Assembly: GCA_963663845.2 (NCBI GenBank)
Contig: OY760650.2
Location: forward strand, 3,348,001 to 3,412,000
Source: Versatilivorator sp963663845
GTDB taxonomy: Bacteria; Acidobacteriota; Terriglobia; Versatilivoradales; Versatilivoraceae
Direction of reading: 5' to 3'
Length of the DNA: 64,000 nucleotides
In this document: in pieces, positions 16,154 to 24,912 of the stretch
How positions within the stretch are numbered: the stretch's first letter is position 1
How the letters are laid out: each line of letters begins with the position of its first letter
The notes under the pieces: model-generated
What the model was told of the DNA's origin: nothing
Database searches by the model: none
Seen by the model: the letters and a program-made list of their open reading frames with translations, nothing else
Position numbers and translations under genes: made by a program

Positions 16154-17602
16154 CTACCCTCGCCGCTTTCCGGAACGGGCTTCCTTGATGACGGGTCCGT
16201 AGATCTCCTTGTCGAACGGCGGGCAGCCGGTGGGGACTTGGCCCCAGGGGTGGGCCTTCTGGCGCATGAGATAGGTGCAGAAGGTCAGGGTCTTGCAGGT
16301 GGTGGCCGGATTCAGAGTCCCTCGGGTCAGGATATCGGCCGCAATACCGGGATAGGCCAGGGCTCCCCGGCCGATGCCCATGATCGTAGCCCGGCCGTCC
16401 CGGAGGTTGGCCGCCCCGGCGTGGTGCTGCCAGTGCTGCAGCCAACTGTAGCCGGTGCCCACCATGGGCAGGTCGGGGAAGGCCTGCTGAATCTCCCCGC
16501 ACAGCCTGAAGTGCCGGTCCACGCCGATCAGGGGATGCTCCGGGGTCTGGTAGTTGCCTTCGTCGGGCTTTTCGAAGGGGCGCCCGATGTGGGGATTGGT
16601 GTAGGGATTTCCCATGGAGACGTTGACCAGGCCGACCCCCGATCGCTTCATGAGGGCGATCACCTGCTTGGGTTCGGTGAGATCGGGTTCTTGAGGTCTG
16701 TGTTCATCGACGCCGAACCCGTGACGGTAGGGCAGGGCACAGGGCCAGGGCTCACCCCGGCCGTTGTCGGCTCCGGCCCGGAAGGGGAGCCCGTCGAAGA
16801 CCCCGATGCGGGAAGCCAGCAGGAACCGGTCGTGGGTGGCGGCCCTGATTTTTTCGATCGCGTTTCTGAGAAAACGGGTCCGGTTGCGCAGGCTTCCGCC
16901 GTAGCGGCCCTTCCTGGTCTTGGCTCCCAGGAGTTCATTGCCGAAGTAGCCGTGGGTCAGCTTGATGTCGATGCCGTGAAACCCGATGTCTGCGGCCAGG
17001 CCGGCGGCCCGGGCGTAGGCGTCTTCCAGCCTTTCGATGGAGGCATCGTCCATCAGCGGATAGTCCGGCGGCAGGGGCGCTCGCCTGGAACCCTCCAGCC
17101 AGGTCAGCCGGTCCAGGATGGGGTGGTGGTGGCAGAGCAGGGGCCGGGGGTGGCTGTAGCGTCCCGAATGGGTCAGTTGCAGGACCACCACCAGGTCGTC
17201 CGCCGATCCATGGACCTCCCGGTGAGCCTCCAGGGTCCGATCCAACAGCGACCGTAGCGATCTGGCGGTGGCCTGGTTGAGCAGCAACTGCCTGGGGTTG
17301 GCCCTGCCTTCCGGGACCACGGCCGTGGCCTCGAACCAGATCAGCTTGGCGCCGCCTCGGGCAAATCGGTCGTACCGCCGGAAGGTGAGTTCATCCGGTT
17401 CGCCCTGGGGGGTGCCGTCGCACCCCTCCATGGGATGGATGGCCAGCGAGTTGCCGGCCCGGTAGTGGCCGATGCGGACCGGCCGCCCCAGCAGGCTCCT
17501 GACGCGGCGGGTGTCGGGTTCCAGGCGCAGATCCAGCTTGAGCAGCCGGGCCTCCCGGTCCAGCTCCTCCAACGTCTGGTAGTGGAAATAGCCTCGGGGC
17601 AT
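16154..17602 (-). CDS. NADH:flavin oxidoreductase / Old Yellow Enzyme family protein
   Basis: About 482 residues of an FMN-binding TIM-barrel oxidoreductase. Visible: the N-terminal barrel strand LAIHPMEGCDGTPQGEPDELTFRRYDRFARGGAKLIWFEATAVVPEGRANP, VVVLQLTHSGRYS, and the barrel segment GFHGIDIKLTHGYFGNELLGAKTRKGRYGGSLRNRTRFL with the H...GY/YGGS..NR pattern of the family. At the end come VGTGYSWLQ, GRATIMGIGRGALAYP (phosphate-binding strand) and a C-terminal CKTLTFCTYLM. ATG at 17602 has GAGGGTGG upstream and is preferred to a GTG three codons earlier. Its 3' end lies next to a truncated transposase. It follows a Tat-exported FAD oxidoreductase gene by 47 bases, so the two may be co-transcribed. 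Substrate unknown (enoates or related). Confidence 0.85.
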   Translation of the reverse strand: MPRGYFHYQTLEELDREARLLKLDLRLEPDTRRVRSLLGRPVRIGHYRAGNSLAIHPMEGCDGTPQGEPDELTFRRYDRFARGGAKLIWFEATAVVPEGRANPRQLLLNQATARSLRSLLDRTLEAHREVHGSADDLVVVLQLTHSGRYSHPRPLLCHHHPILDRLTWLEGSRRAPLPPDYPLMDDASIERLEDAYARAAGLAADIGFHGIDIKLTHGYFGNELLGAKTRKGRYGGSLRNRTRFLRNAIEKIRAATHDRFLLASRIGVFDGLPFRAGADNGRGEPWPCALPYRHGFGVDEHRPQEPDLTEPKQVIALMKRSGVGLVNVSMGNPYTNPHIGRPFEKPDEGNYQTPEHPLIGVDRHFRLCGEIQQAFPDLPMVGTGYSWLQHWQHHAGAANLRDGRATIMGIGRGALAYPGIAADILTRGTLNPATTCKTLTFCTYLMRQKAHPWGQVPTGCPPFDKEIYGPVIKEARSGKRRG

Positions 17603-17649
17603 CAGAACCACCCTCGGGTTGGCGACGACCCGGCGGACGCCGTTCCGTT

Positions 17650-19338
17650 TCAGGAGCCCTCGAGATCCAGCACCTGTCCCTGGCGGCGCAGGATGTCCTG
17701 GAGCCGGCCCACCGGCGCCTGGCGCGGCTGGAGATCTTGCTCCAGGGCCAGGTGGGCGGCAACGCCGGCGGCCTGGCCCAGCGCCATCCAGGTCGGTTCC
17801 GTGCGAATCGAGGAGTAGGCCACGTGACTGGTGGAGGCGGCCACCGGGACCAATAGTCCGTCTACCTTCTCCGGAATCATGATGCGGTAGGGGATCTGAT
17901 AGGGACGGGTGTTTTCCAGCATGTACAAGTACCCTTCCAGCACGGTGGTGTCTCCGGGCCGGCGCTTGCGAACCGGAAAGCTGTCAATGGGGAACTCGCC
18001 CACTGCGACGGCATCCTCGAAGCGGCCGGTCTCCGGACTGGCCTGGTTTCGGCTGACATCCAGCTCCGTGAGCGTGTACAGGCCGACCAGGCGGCGCGCC
18101 TCGCGAATGTAGAGTTGGAAGGGGAAGTGTCCGTTGTCGGTGAACTCGTCCAGGGGCAGGTGATACTGGCCTGCAATGCGCCGATGGGTCGAAGGCGCCT
18201 CCGGATCCTGCTGCAGAAACCACAACAGCCCCAGCGTCCGGTTGCGGATCCGGGTCCGGATCTCCCGCCGGACCTCCCGGTCTCCCTCGACATAGCCCTG
18301 GTTCTCCTCGGCAAAGGGAAATCCCAGGGGCCGGGGATTCATGTTCACATCCGTTTTGCGGTTGGGGATCTCCGACACGGACAGGGCGCGCACCAGCGTG
18401 TTGAAATGGGCCGGATAGTAGCCTCGGCCCGGCTTGAAGCGCTTGGGACCGGCCAGGCGCCCCTCCTGGAGGTCTTCGAAGTAGCCCAGGTAAGGGGAGC
18501 GGTCGTAGTCGGGGGGCGGCTCGCTCAAGGGGTGTGCGTTGTCCGGATCGGTGGTCAGGCAGAGTCGGTAGGTGTAGGCCGGCAGACGCCGGTCGCCCTC
18601 ACCGGTGGATCCCGGCAGAAACACCCGCTTGCGGTAGTCGTAATAGATGACTCCGGCGTGGGGCTCCCCGAACTCGTCCCGGGATTCCCGGCCCAGCCGG
18701 TAGCGGGCTCCGGCCGAGGCATAGGCGTCTCCTTCGTAAGTGGCGTCGATCACCAGCCGGGCCGAGAGTCGTTTTTGGGCCCCTGTTTCCCGGTCCTGGA
18801 CCACTACCCCGCATGCGCTTCCCTCTCGAGTGAGGGTGGACTGGAATTGGTGAGACTTCAGCAAGGTGATGGAGGGCTGTTTTTCAACCATTCGGTCGAA
18901 GGTGGCTTCAGCCACCGAGGGTTCGTAGTAGTAGCCCTCCCGGCACAAGCGGACACTTTCCGAGTCGGGACCGTATTTCTCCAGGTAGTGCCGGTGGATA
19001 CGCTCCACGAATTCGGCGAAAAACCCCCGTATGGCCGCACGGTTCTCGATGTCGCTCTTGCCCAGGCCGCTGGCGGACATGCCGCCCAGGTGGGCGTTTT
19101 CCTCCACCAGCGCCACCGAGCGTCCCATGCGCGCGGCGGTCACGGCCGCGGCAATCCCTCCGGGGGTGCCTCCCACGACCACGCAGTCGAATCGACTCGA
19201 TGGCGGGACGCCGCCGGGTTTGGCGCCGGGCTCGGATCCGGTCCGGCAGGCCGCCTGGCCTGCCCACAGGCCTGCCCCGGCCATCGATGCGGTGCGCAGG
19301 AAGCTTCTGCGGCTGGTTGGCTGTGCCAAGTCGTTCAT
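17650..19338 (-). CDS. Tat-exported FAD-dependent oxidoreductase
   Basis: About 562 residues. The N terminus carries a twin-arginine signal, SRRSFLRTASMAGAGLWAGQAA, so the folded flavoprotein is exported. Then comes the dinucleotide-binding motif VVVGGTPGGIAAAVTAARMGRSVALVEE with GGMSASGLGKSD, typical of the FAD_oxidored (PF12831-like) family. Late on, VPVAASTSHVAYSSIRTEPTWMALGQAAGVAAHLALE is the family's C-terminal FAD-binding segment. ATG at 19338 is chosen because it begins the Tat signal; the open frame extends further upstream to 19467 without domain support. Proteins of this family are common in Acidobacteria and Planctomycetes near sugar and sulfatase-like genes, but the substrate is unknown. 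Confidence 0.87.
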   Translation of the reverse strand: MNDLAQPTSRRSFLRTASMAGAGLWAGQAACRTGSEPGAKPGGVPPSSRFDCVVVGGTPGGIAAAVTAARMGRSVALVEENAHLGGMSASGLGKSDIENRAAIRGFFAEFVERIHRHYLEKYGPDSESVRLCREGYYYEPSVAEATFDRMVEKQPSITLLKSHQFQSTLTREGSACGVVVQDRETGAQKRLSARLVIDATYEGDAYASAGARYRLGRESRDEFGEPHAGVIYYDYRKRVFLPGSTGEGDRRLPAYTYRLCLTTDPDNAHPLSEPPPDYDRSPYLGYFEDLQEGRLAGPKRFKPGRGYYPAHFNTLVRALSVSEIPNRKTDVNMNPRPLGFPFAEENQGYVEGDREVRREIRTRIRNRTLGLLWFLQQDPEAPSTHRRIAGQYHLPLDEFTDNGHFPFQLYIREARRLVGLYTLTELDVSRNQASPETGRFEDAVAVGEFPIDSFPVRKRRPGDTTVLEGYLYMLENTRPYQIPYRIMIPEKVDGLLVPVAASTSHVAYSSIRTEPTWMALGQAAGVAAHLALEQDLQPRQAPVGRLQDILRRQGQVLDLEGS

Positions 19339-19411
19339 GGACGGAATCCGGCGCCCCTTCTCCCCGGGATGAGCAGCAAGGAAGGCGCCGGACCCGGCCA
19401 GTGGTAGCCGG

Positions 19412-19438
19412 CCAGACGCCCCCCGTCCAGGCGTCTGG
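19412..19438 (-). terminator. Hairpin downstream of the ankyrin gene
   Basis: CCAGACGCC (19412-19420) pairs perfectly with GGCGTCTGG (19430-19438) across a 9-base loop, and flanking GCCGG/CCGGC-like bases extend it imperfectly. It lies just past the ankyrin gene's stop and before the oxidoreductase start, so it may end transcription or separate the two genes. No clear T-tract follows. Confidence 0.4.
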
Positions 19439-19456
19439 GGGGCTTGCCGGTTTGAA

Positions 19457-19825
19457 TCACTCCTCATTCAATCGCCGGTAGGCGTCGAAACTCTTGAGCA
19501 ACTCCCTGTCCTTGGCGTAGTCCCAGGGAGTCTTGCCCTCATTGTCCCGAACCTTGGGGTCGGCCCCGGCGTCCAGCAGCGCTTGGACGATGGCGGGATT
19601 CCGGCTACGCCTGGCCGCATGATGAAGCGGGGTGTTGCCATCCTTGTCCCGCGCCCCGATTGCTGTGCCTGCCTGGAGACAGGCGGTCACATCCTGGACC
19701 GTCGCCACACTGAAGTAGTCTCTCGTATTCCACTCGTCACAGTCCGCCGCCGACATCGGGATGGCCAAGAATGCCGCGGGAATGCCGATCGCCGCTACGA
19801 TCCGGAACGCGTCATTGGTTTGCAC
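19457..19825 (-). CDS. Small secreted ankyrin-repeat protein
   Basis: About 122 residues. GTG at 19825 follows GGGGGAGG at ideal spacing and opens into a signal peptide (FRIVAAIGIPAAFLAIPMSAA). An ATG at 19846 is the alternative but lacks such spacing. The mature protein starts DCDEWNTRDYFSVATVQDVTACLQAG and then has about two ankyrin repeats, DKDGNTPLHHAARRSRNPAIVQALLDAGADP and DNEGKTPWDYAK. It is probably a periplasmic or secreted protein-binding module; partner unknown. A strong hairpin follows the stop. Confidence 0.8.
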   Translation of the reverse strand: MQTNDAFRIVAAIGIPAAFLAIPMSAADCDEWNTRDYFSVATVQDVTACLQAGTAIGARDKDGNTPLHHAARRSRNPAIVQALLDAGADPKVRDNEGKTPWDYAKDRELLKSFDAYRRLNEE

Positions 19826-20035
19826 GGTCACCTCCCCCGTCGTCATCCCATCGGTCTTGTCGCCTGTTTTCCGGGCAAAGCCCTCGCTGGTTCCCCGCAG
19901 GATCGAAGGCCAATATGATGACTATTATGACCGATGAGTCCTTCGCCAAGTAGACGAATCCTTCGTAACCGGCCGTTATGAGATTTATTGCTGCGTCAAC
20001 GTTGGCGCCCGGAGCCTCCTTTGGCAACCATGAAG

Positions 20036-20050
20036 TGTTGTATGCTTCCG
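20036..20050 (+). promoter_or_regulatory. Possible -10 region before the sodium:solute symporter
   Basis: TGTTGTATGCTTCCG contains TATGCT (20041-20046) as a -10-like hexamer, seven bases before the ATG at 20054, so the transcript would be nearly leaderless. The same 15 bases recur at 44850-44864 before another gene. No good -35 at 16-18 bases is visible, so confidence is low. Confidence 0.35.
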
Positions 20051-20053
20051 CCC

Positions 20054-21793
20054 ATGGACAAGTTCTCCATCTTCGACTACTTGGTCATCGGGATCTACCT
20101 GGCCTCGATGGTGGTCATGGGCATTCTCTTCTCGCGCAGGCAGCATAGCCTCAAGGAGTATTTTCATGCCGGGGGCGATCTGCCCTGGTGGGCGGTGGGC
20201 ATCTCGCTGATCGCAACCCACCTGAGTCCAATCAGCTACCTGGCGCTTCCCGGCTGGATCTTCGAACGGGACACCCGCAGCACCATTACGGGGGGCTTTA
20301 TCGAGTTCCTGATGGTTCTTCCGACGGCCGCCCTCTGGATTCCGATCTGGGCGCGCCTGCGAGTGCTTTCCATCTACGAGTACCTGGAGAGGCGGTTTCA
20401 TCCGGCCGTCCGTTCCATCGGCGCCCTGCTGTTCATCGTCTATACCGTCTTCTGGCTCTCCACCGCCCTGGTGACGGCTTCCAAGGGATTTGAATCGGTG
20501 AGCGGTTTCGACGGGCGGCTCTGCCTGCTGGTCATCGGACTGCTGGGCGCCTTCTATACCGTGCTGGGCGGGATGAGGGCCGTCATCTGGACCGACGTGG
20601 TCCAATACGTGGTCTTTGTGGGCGGCTACCTCATGATCGCCATCGTTCTTCTGAGCACCTTCGACCTCATGGAGATCTGGACCCTGGCCTCCAATCAGAT
20701 TTCCGAGCGCACCGGCCATCCCCACACCAAGCTCATTTCCCACGAATGGAGCCTGGCGGTGGAGGGGACCCTCTGGGTATTGCTGTCCGGTTCGGTGGTC
20801 CGTGCCCTGGCCTTCGGAACCAACCAGATCACGGTGCAGCGCATGCACGCCACCCGGGACAGGCGCACCATGTTCAAGGCCTTGCTGGCCAACGCCGTCA
20901 CCGGCTACGGTTTTGTCCTGTTCACGGTGCCGGTGGCCTGGGGATTCGTGGCCTACTACTCCCAGCATCCGGAACTGAAGCGGCAAGTTACCCATCCCGA
21001 CATGGTGCTTCCCCACTTCGTTCTGCTGAACCTGCCGCTGATCATGCGCAGCCTGGTGATGGGAGGGGTGCTGGCGGCCCTCATGTCAACCTTCGACTCG
21101 GCCCTGAACTCCATGAGCAACGTCACCAACCATGATTTCTACCGGCGCTACCTGGAGCCGAATCGTTCCGAGGGCCACTACGTCAGGGTGGCCAAGCTCC
21201 TCACACTGGGTTTCGGCCTGGTCTTGCTGGCGTTTGCGCTCTCTCAGTACGACCAGCAGAGAGGCACCGCCGGGGAACATTTCACGCGGCTGACGAGCCT
21301 GGTTTCGGCTCCCATCGGCGCGTTTTTCGTGTTGGGCATCTTGTCCAGGAGAGTCAATACGCCAGGCGTCCTGTGCGGCGCGGTGGCGGCCATCGCCCTG
21401 TCGCTGGGGTTCAACGGCCTGCCGCCCATGGTTCAGCCCGTCCTCAACAAGACGACTCTTTTTGCGGTGGACTCGGGCGTCCCCGAAGGCCTGGACCAGG
21501 GTGCGATCTCCAGGAGGCTGGCGGGGAGGTTCAGGACCCATGGAATCGTGCTCAGGAGCGATGCGGCCGTGTCGGTCCGGGAAGAGGGGCGCCGCTGGGA
21601 CATCAGAAACGGAGAGCTTTTCTACCTCCTGGAGAGGGAAGGCGCAGTGGTGAAAGTGGCCCATGAGCCCATTAGCTGGATGTGGGTCCCGATTCTGAGC
21701 ATGGTGGCGAACCTGCTGGTGGGCGCCCTGGCCAGCTTCCTGTTCACACGTCCGCCCCCGGAGAGACTGGTTGGGCTGACCCTGCGAGGGTAG
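20054..21793 (+). CDS. Sodium:solute symporter (SSS family)
   Basis: About 579 residues, a multi-spanning inner-membrane Na+-coupled importer of the SSS family. It opens with MDKFSIFDYLVIGIYLASMVVMGILFSRRQHSLKEYFHAGGDLPWWAVGISLIATHLSPISYLALPG, the usual TM1-TM2 signature with the Ser-rich Na+-site region. Later SMVTTFDSA-like MSTFDSALNSMSNVTNHDFYRRY is the conserved TM8 segment. Between about 455 and 550 lies a less usual soluble insertion (residues around GVPEGLDQGAISRRLAGRF... to ...LEREGAVVKVAHEP) before the last helix. Homologues carry sugars, proline or pantothenate; neighbouring lactonase and hydrolase genes hint at a sugar, but that is inference. There is no strong Shine-Dalgarno, consistent with a nearly leaderless start. 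Confidence 0.88.
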   Translation: MDKFSIFDYLVIGIYLASMVVMGILFSRRQHSLKEYFHAGGDLPWWAVGISLIATHLSPISYLALPGWIFERDTRSTITGGFIEFLMVLPTAALWIPIWARLRVLSIYEYLERRFHPAVRSIGALLFIVYTVFWLSTALVTASKGFESVSGFDGRLCLLVIGLLGAFYTVLGGMRAVIWTDVVQYVVFVGGYLMIAIVLLSTFDLMEIWTLASNQISERTGHPHTKLISHEWSLAVEGTLWVLLSGSVVRALAFGTNQITVQRMHATRDRRTMFKALLANAVTGYGFVLFTVPVAWGFVAYYSQHPELKRQVTHPDMVLPHFVLLNLPLIMRSLVMGGVLAALMSTFDSALNSMSNVTNHDFYRRYLEPNRSEGHYVRVAKLLTLGFGLVLLAFALSQYDQQRGTAGEHFTRLTSLVSAPIGAFFVLGILSRRVNTPGVLCGAVAAIALSLGFNGLPPMVQPVLNKTTLFAVDSGVPEGLDQGAISRRLAGRFRTHGIVLRSDAAVSVREEGRRWDIRNGELFYLLEREGAVVKVAHEPISWMWVPILSMVANLLVGALASFLFTRPPPERLVGLTLRG

Positions 21794-21835
21794 CCGCCTC
21801 CCATGGTGCGGGGCGGATCATTCGAGGAAAGACAA

Positions 21836-22145
21836 GCGATCGTCAATAAAGGCGAACCACGAATGAACACGAATAGACACGAATACCAATAGACCTCCAT
21901 TGCTGCGACGCCGTCATGGGATGAAGGCCCACCCGGGAGCGCGGGCGTCTCGCCCGCACAATACTGGCACAGCCTCACCCATCTCCTCCATCCTGCCCGA
22001 CCGGCAACGGCGCCAGGGCTCTGCTTCACCCGGGCCGATGCGGTTGCCGCGGGCAGGGCGGCCGGCTGCCGCATCACAGGGAATCCGAGCGGCAACCCAA
22101 GGGAGAAAATGCGGGCGGGACGCCCGCGCTCCCGGATGGTGTCGC
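21836..22145 (+). repeat. Composite interspersed repeat, about 310 bases
   Basis: This gene-free element joins three modules: a 'gtcaataaaggcgaaccacgaatgaacacg' block, a middle part, and two GC-rich palindromic cores (near 21937-21960 and 22110-22135). It closely matches the reverse complement of about 38158-38470, and its middle and right part match 48065-48300. Open frames inside are spurious. Such intergenic families spread in some acidobacterial genomes; mechanism here unknown. Confidence 0.7.
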
Positions 22146-22319
22146 CCCGATGGTGCGTTGGAGGGTTTCCGGAGGGGACTTCTCTGAAAGCCGGCCTGCA
22201 TTTCTGAGACGGAACACTGTCCTTGGGTGGCCTTTACCGCCCGCTTCCGAGCTGTGATAGGCTGGCGCAGACTGCCTCGACCCCGGCAGCAGGGAGGGAG
22301 CCGCAACTGAAGGAAAACC

Positions 22320-23339
22320 ATGTCCAGCTACCTCTACGTTCCACTCATTGACGAGCGCAAGTTCCTGATCTTCCGGATGGATGCCGCCTCCGGCAAGCTC
22401 CGGCTGAAACGGCAGATCCGGTTGTCGGCGCGTCCCTACCAGCTCTGCGCCGATCCCGGGCAGCGATATCTCTACCAGCAGCTTCGGAGCGAGTCCTACA
22501 GTGGGGTGGCCAGCTTTCGCATCGATCCCGCCAGCGGAGATGTGACCCAGATCGGGGAGGTCGAGCTGGAAGCCGATGCCTGCTACGTGGCCACCGACCG
22601 CGACGGGCGCTTTTTGCTGGCCGCCTACCTGATTGCCGGAATGGTGACGGTTCATCCGATCGGCGGCGACGGCGCCGTGCGCAGCCCCGCTTGCGACCAG
22701 CGAGTCACCGAGATCTACGCTCATTCCATCCTGACCGATCCGTCCAATCGCCATGCCTTCGTCCCCCACGTGGCTCCCACCGACGCCATTCACCAGTTTC
22801 GCTTCGACCCCTCCAGCGGCACGTTGCGCCCGTCGCGGATTCCCAGAATTGCGACCACGCCGGGTCACGGACCCCGGCACCTGGCGTTCCATCCCTCCGG
22901 GAGGGTGGTGTACGCCAACGAGGAGCAGTCCTCCAGCGTCGGCGTCTATGGCCTGGACGCCTCCAGCGGCAACCTCACCCCGCTTCAGTCCCTGTCTACC
23001 CTGCCCGGCGGAGGCTTTCAGGGCAAGAACAGCACCGGGTCGGTCCGGGTCCACCCCGAGGGGAAGGCGGTCTACGTCTCCAACCGCGGTCACAACAGCA
23101 TTGCCGCCTTCGCCGTGGACGGCGGCTCCGGACTGCTTTCGCCCCTGGGTTGGGTTCCCAGCCAGCCGATCCCCAGGCCCTTGGGCATTACCTCGGACGG
23201 TCGCTTCTTTTTTGCCGGCAGCGACGAATCCGGCCGGCTGTCCAGCTATCGGATCGATGAACGGGGGATGCTGGACCCCCTGGAGACCCATGAAGTCGGG
23301 GAAGTGGTCTCCTGGATCCTTCCCTTGACATTTGATTGA
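22320..23339 (+). CDS. Lactonase-family seven-bladed beta-propeller (6-phosphogluconolactonase-like)
   Basis: 339 residues of the lactonase family (PF10282 type), a cytoplasmic YbhE/Pgl-like propeller. Repeating blades are visible: YLYVPLIDERKFLIFRMDAASGKLRL, ...SYSGVASFRIDPASGDVTQIGEVELEADACYVATDRDGRFLLAAYL, GHGPRHLAFHPSGRVVYANEEQSSSVGVYGLDASSGNLTPLQ, VRVHPEGKAVYVSNRGHNSIAAFAVDGGSGLLSPLGW, and PRPLGITSDGRFFFAGSDESGRLSSYRID. AAGGA precedes the ATG. Family members hydrolyse 6-phosphogluconolactone or related lactones, though many are only propellers of unknown activity. It is 55 bases before a fructosidase-fold gene and likely shares its transcript. Confidence 0.85.
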   Translation: MSSYLYVPLIDERKFLIFRMDAASGKLRLKRQIRLSARPYQLCADPGQRYLYQQLRSESYSGVASFRIDPASGDVTQIGEVELEADACYVATDRDGRFLLAAYLIAGMVTVHPIGGDGAVRSPACDQRVTEIYAHSILTDPSNRHAFVPHVAPTDAIHQFRFDPSSGTLRPSRIPRIATTPGHGPRHLAFHPSGRVVYANEEQSSSVGVYGLDASSGNLTPLQSLSTLPGGGFQGKNSTGSVRVHPEGKAVYVSNRGHNSIAAFAVDGGSGLLSPLGWVPSQPIPRPLGITSDGRFFFAGSDESGRLSSYRIDERGMLDPLETHEVGEVVSWILPLTFD

Positions 23340-23393
23340 ACGGGAGTGGGAACAACGACGGCAGGTTCCCGACAAGACAAACGGAGCGCCTTT

Positions 23394-24827
23394 ATGGGAA
23401 ACGAGACAGTGCTCGAAGTGGGGAACAGCCGGCAGCTCTTCATCGATGATTGGATGGTGGAGGAGACCCGGAACCTGCGCCGCACCCTGAACCAGCCCGC
23501 CAAGTATGCCGGCAATCCCCTCATGTTTCCCCTCTACCCCTGGGAAGGCCGGTTGGAGCTGTATGGCACCGTCTGGCGGGAGGAGGAAACCGGCCGGTTC
23601 CGGATGTGGTATACGGGATTGGGGAACATGGGCATCACCCCCATGGGCAAGAGGAACGAGACCCGGTGGGGGTTCATGGGGTTCGACCCCGAACAGTTGC
23701 TCTACAGCACGGCCTACGCCACCTCGAGCGACGGCATCTTCTGGGAACGGCCCAACCTGGGCCTGGTCGAGTACGAAGGTTCCCGCGACAACAACCTGGT
23801 GCTGCTGAACGCCGCCGGCGGCAACGTGATCCGGGACCCGCGCGATCCCGATCCGGCCCGGCTCTACAAGTCCCTCTTCTACGAGTCCCGCGATCCGGAC
23901 GGCACCTCCAACCAGGGGGACGGGGTTTCGGTCGCCTTCTCGCCCGACGGCTTGAGCTGGACCAAGCATCCGGGCAACCCGGTCATCACTCGGGCCAGCG
24001 ACTCCCACACCCTGCTGGGTTGGGACGAGAACCACGGCCAGTACGTGGCCCATTGCCGTCCCTCCGTCCACGAGGGCGATCCAACCCGCCGCATCGGGCG
24101 CGCCGTCAGCGAGGACTTCATCCATTGGAGCCTTCCCCAGGAGATCGTGGTCCCCGACGAGCAGGATCCCCCGGGCCTGCAGTTCTACCAGATGCCGGTC
24201 TTCAAGTACGAGGGTCTCTATATCGGACAGCTCGCGGCCTACCATACCCCTCCGGAGGAACCCCATATCCGCTTCTTCGGGACCATCGACATCCAGCTTG
24301 CCGCCAGCCGGGACGGCATCCGATGGGAGCGTGTCGGCGACCGCAAGCCCTTCATCCCCAACGGACCGCCCGGGAGCATCGACTCGGGCGAGGTCTACAT
24401 AGCCAATGCTCCGGTCAGGGTGGGCGATGAGCTATGGTTCTACTATTCGCCTTCCGCCATCGAGCACGGTCCCACCGGACGTAGCGGGCCCATCTGCCTG
24501 GCCAAGCTGAGGCTGGACGGATTCGTCTCGGTGGACGCGGGCGAGGAGATGGGGACCCTGGTGACGCAGCCGTTCACCTGCGTGGGGGACTCGCTGGAGA
24601 TCAACGCCCAGGCACCCGGCGGACTGGTGGCCGTGGCCGTCCTGGACGCCGAGGGGACCCAGGTCCCCGGGTTCGGCAAGATCGACTGCGCCGTTTTCGA
24701 CGGCGACTCGGTGCGCCACGCGCTGACCTGGCGCCAGTCCTCCCTGGGCAGCCTCAAAGGAAAGGTCATCCGCCTCAAGTTCTACCTGCGGAACGCCCGG
24801 CTCTACTCCTTCAAGCTGAGGGGCTGA
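23394..24827 (+). CDS. Five-bladed-propeller glycosidase-like protein (GH32/43-fold), copy 1
   Basis: About 477 residues. It begins VGNSRQLFIDDWMVEE and has repeated propeller strands: MWYTGLG, ATSSDGIFWERPNLGLVEYEGSRDNNLVLL, VAFSPDGLSWTKHPGNPVI, YVAHCRPSVHEG, and ASRDGIRWERVGDRKPFIPNG. A C-terminal beta-sandwich (QPFTCVGDSLEINAQAPGGLVAVAVLDAEG ... LKGKVIRLKFYLRNARLYSFKL) resembles that of GH32 invertases. Such proteins are usually annotated as glycosyl hydrolase-like; activity on a sugar is plausible but unproven. ATG at 23394 has GGAG eight bases upstream. A paralogue with the same ending (ARLYSL) lies at 44893-46371. There is no signal peptide. Confidence 0.75.
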   Translation: MGNETVLEVGNSRQLFIDDWMVEETRNLRRTLNQPAKYAGNPLMFPLYPWEGRLELYGTVWREEETGRFRMWYTGLGNMGITPMGKRNETRWGFMGFDPEQLLYSTAYATSSDGIFWERPNLGLVEYEGSRDNNLVLLNAAGGNVIRDPRDPDPARLYKSLFYESRDPDGTSNQGDGVSVAFSPDGLSWTKHPGNPVITRASDSHTLLGWDENHGQYVAHCRPSVHEGDPTRRIGRAVSEDFIHWSLPQEIVVPDEQDPPGLQFYQMPVFKYEGLYIGQLAAYHTPPEEPHIRFFGTIDIQLAASRDGIRWERVGDRKPFIPNGPPGSIDSGEVYIANAPVRVGDELWFYYSPSAIEHGPTGRSGPICLAKLRLDGFVSVDAGEEMGTLVTQPFTCVGDSLEINAQAPGGLVAVAVLDAEGTQVPGFGKIDCAVFDGDSVRHALTWRQSSLGSLKGKVIRLKFYLRNARLYSFKLRG

Positions 24828-24837
24828 AATCAAGCAT

Positions 24838-24905
24838 CCACATGTAGTTCTTTGTGGCCCTTCGTGGATATCTTTTTTCCTTTTGTTGCTTGTCGGTTTC
24901 CAGGC
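24838..24905 (+). repeat. 'ttcgtggata' / T-rich tract repeat module
   Basis: Bases about 24846-24893 (gttctttgtggcccttcg, tggatatcttttttcc) match the second repeat module at 207-265 and inverted at about 38100-38125. It lies just before the dioxygenase start and may explain the otherwise open frame upstream of that start. Confidence 0.5.
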
Positions 24906-24912
24906 TCGCGAA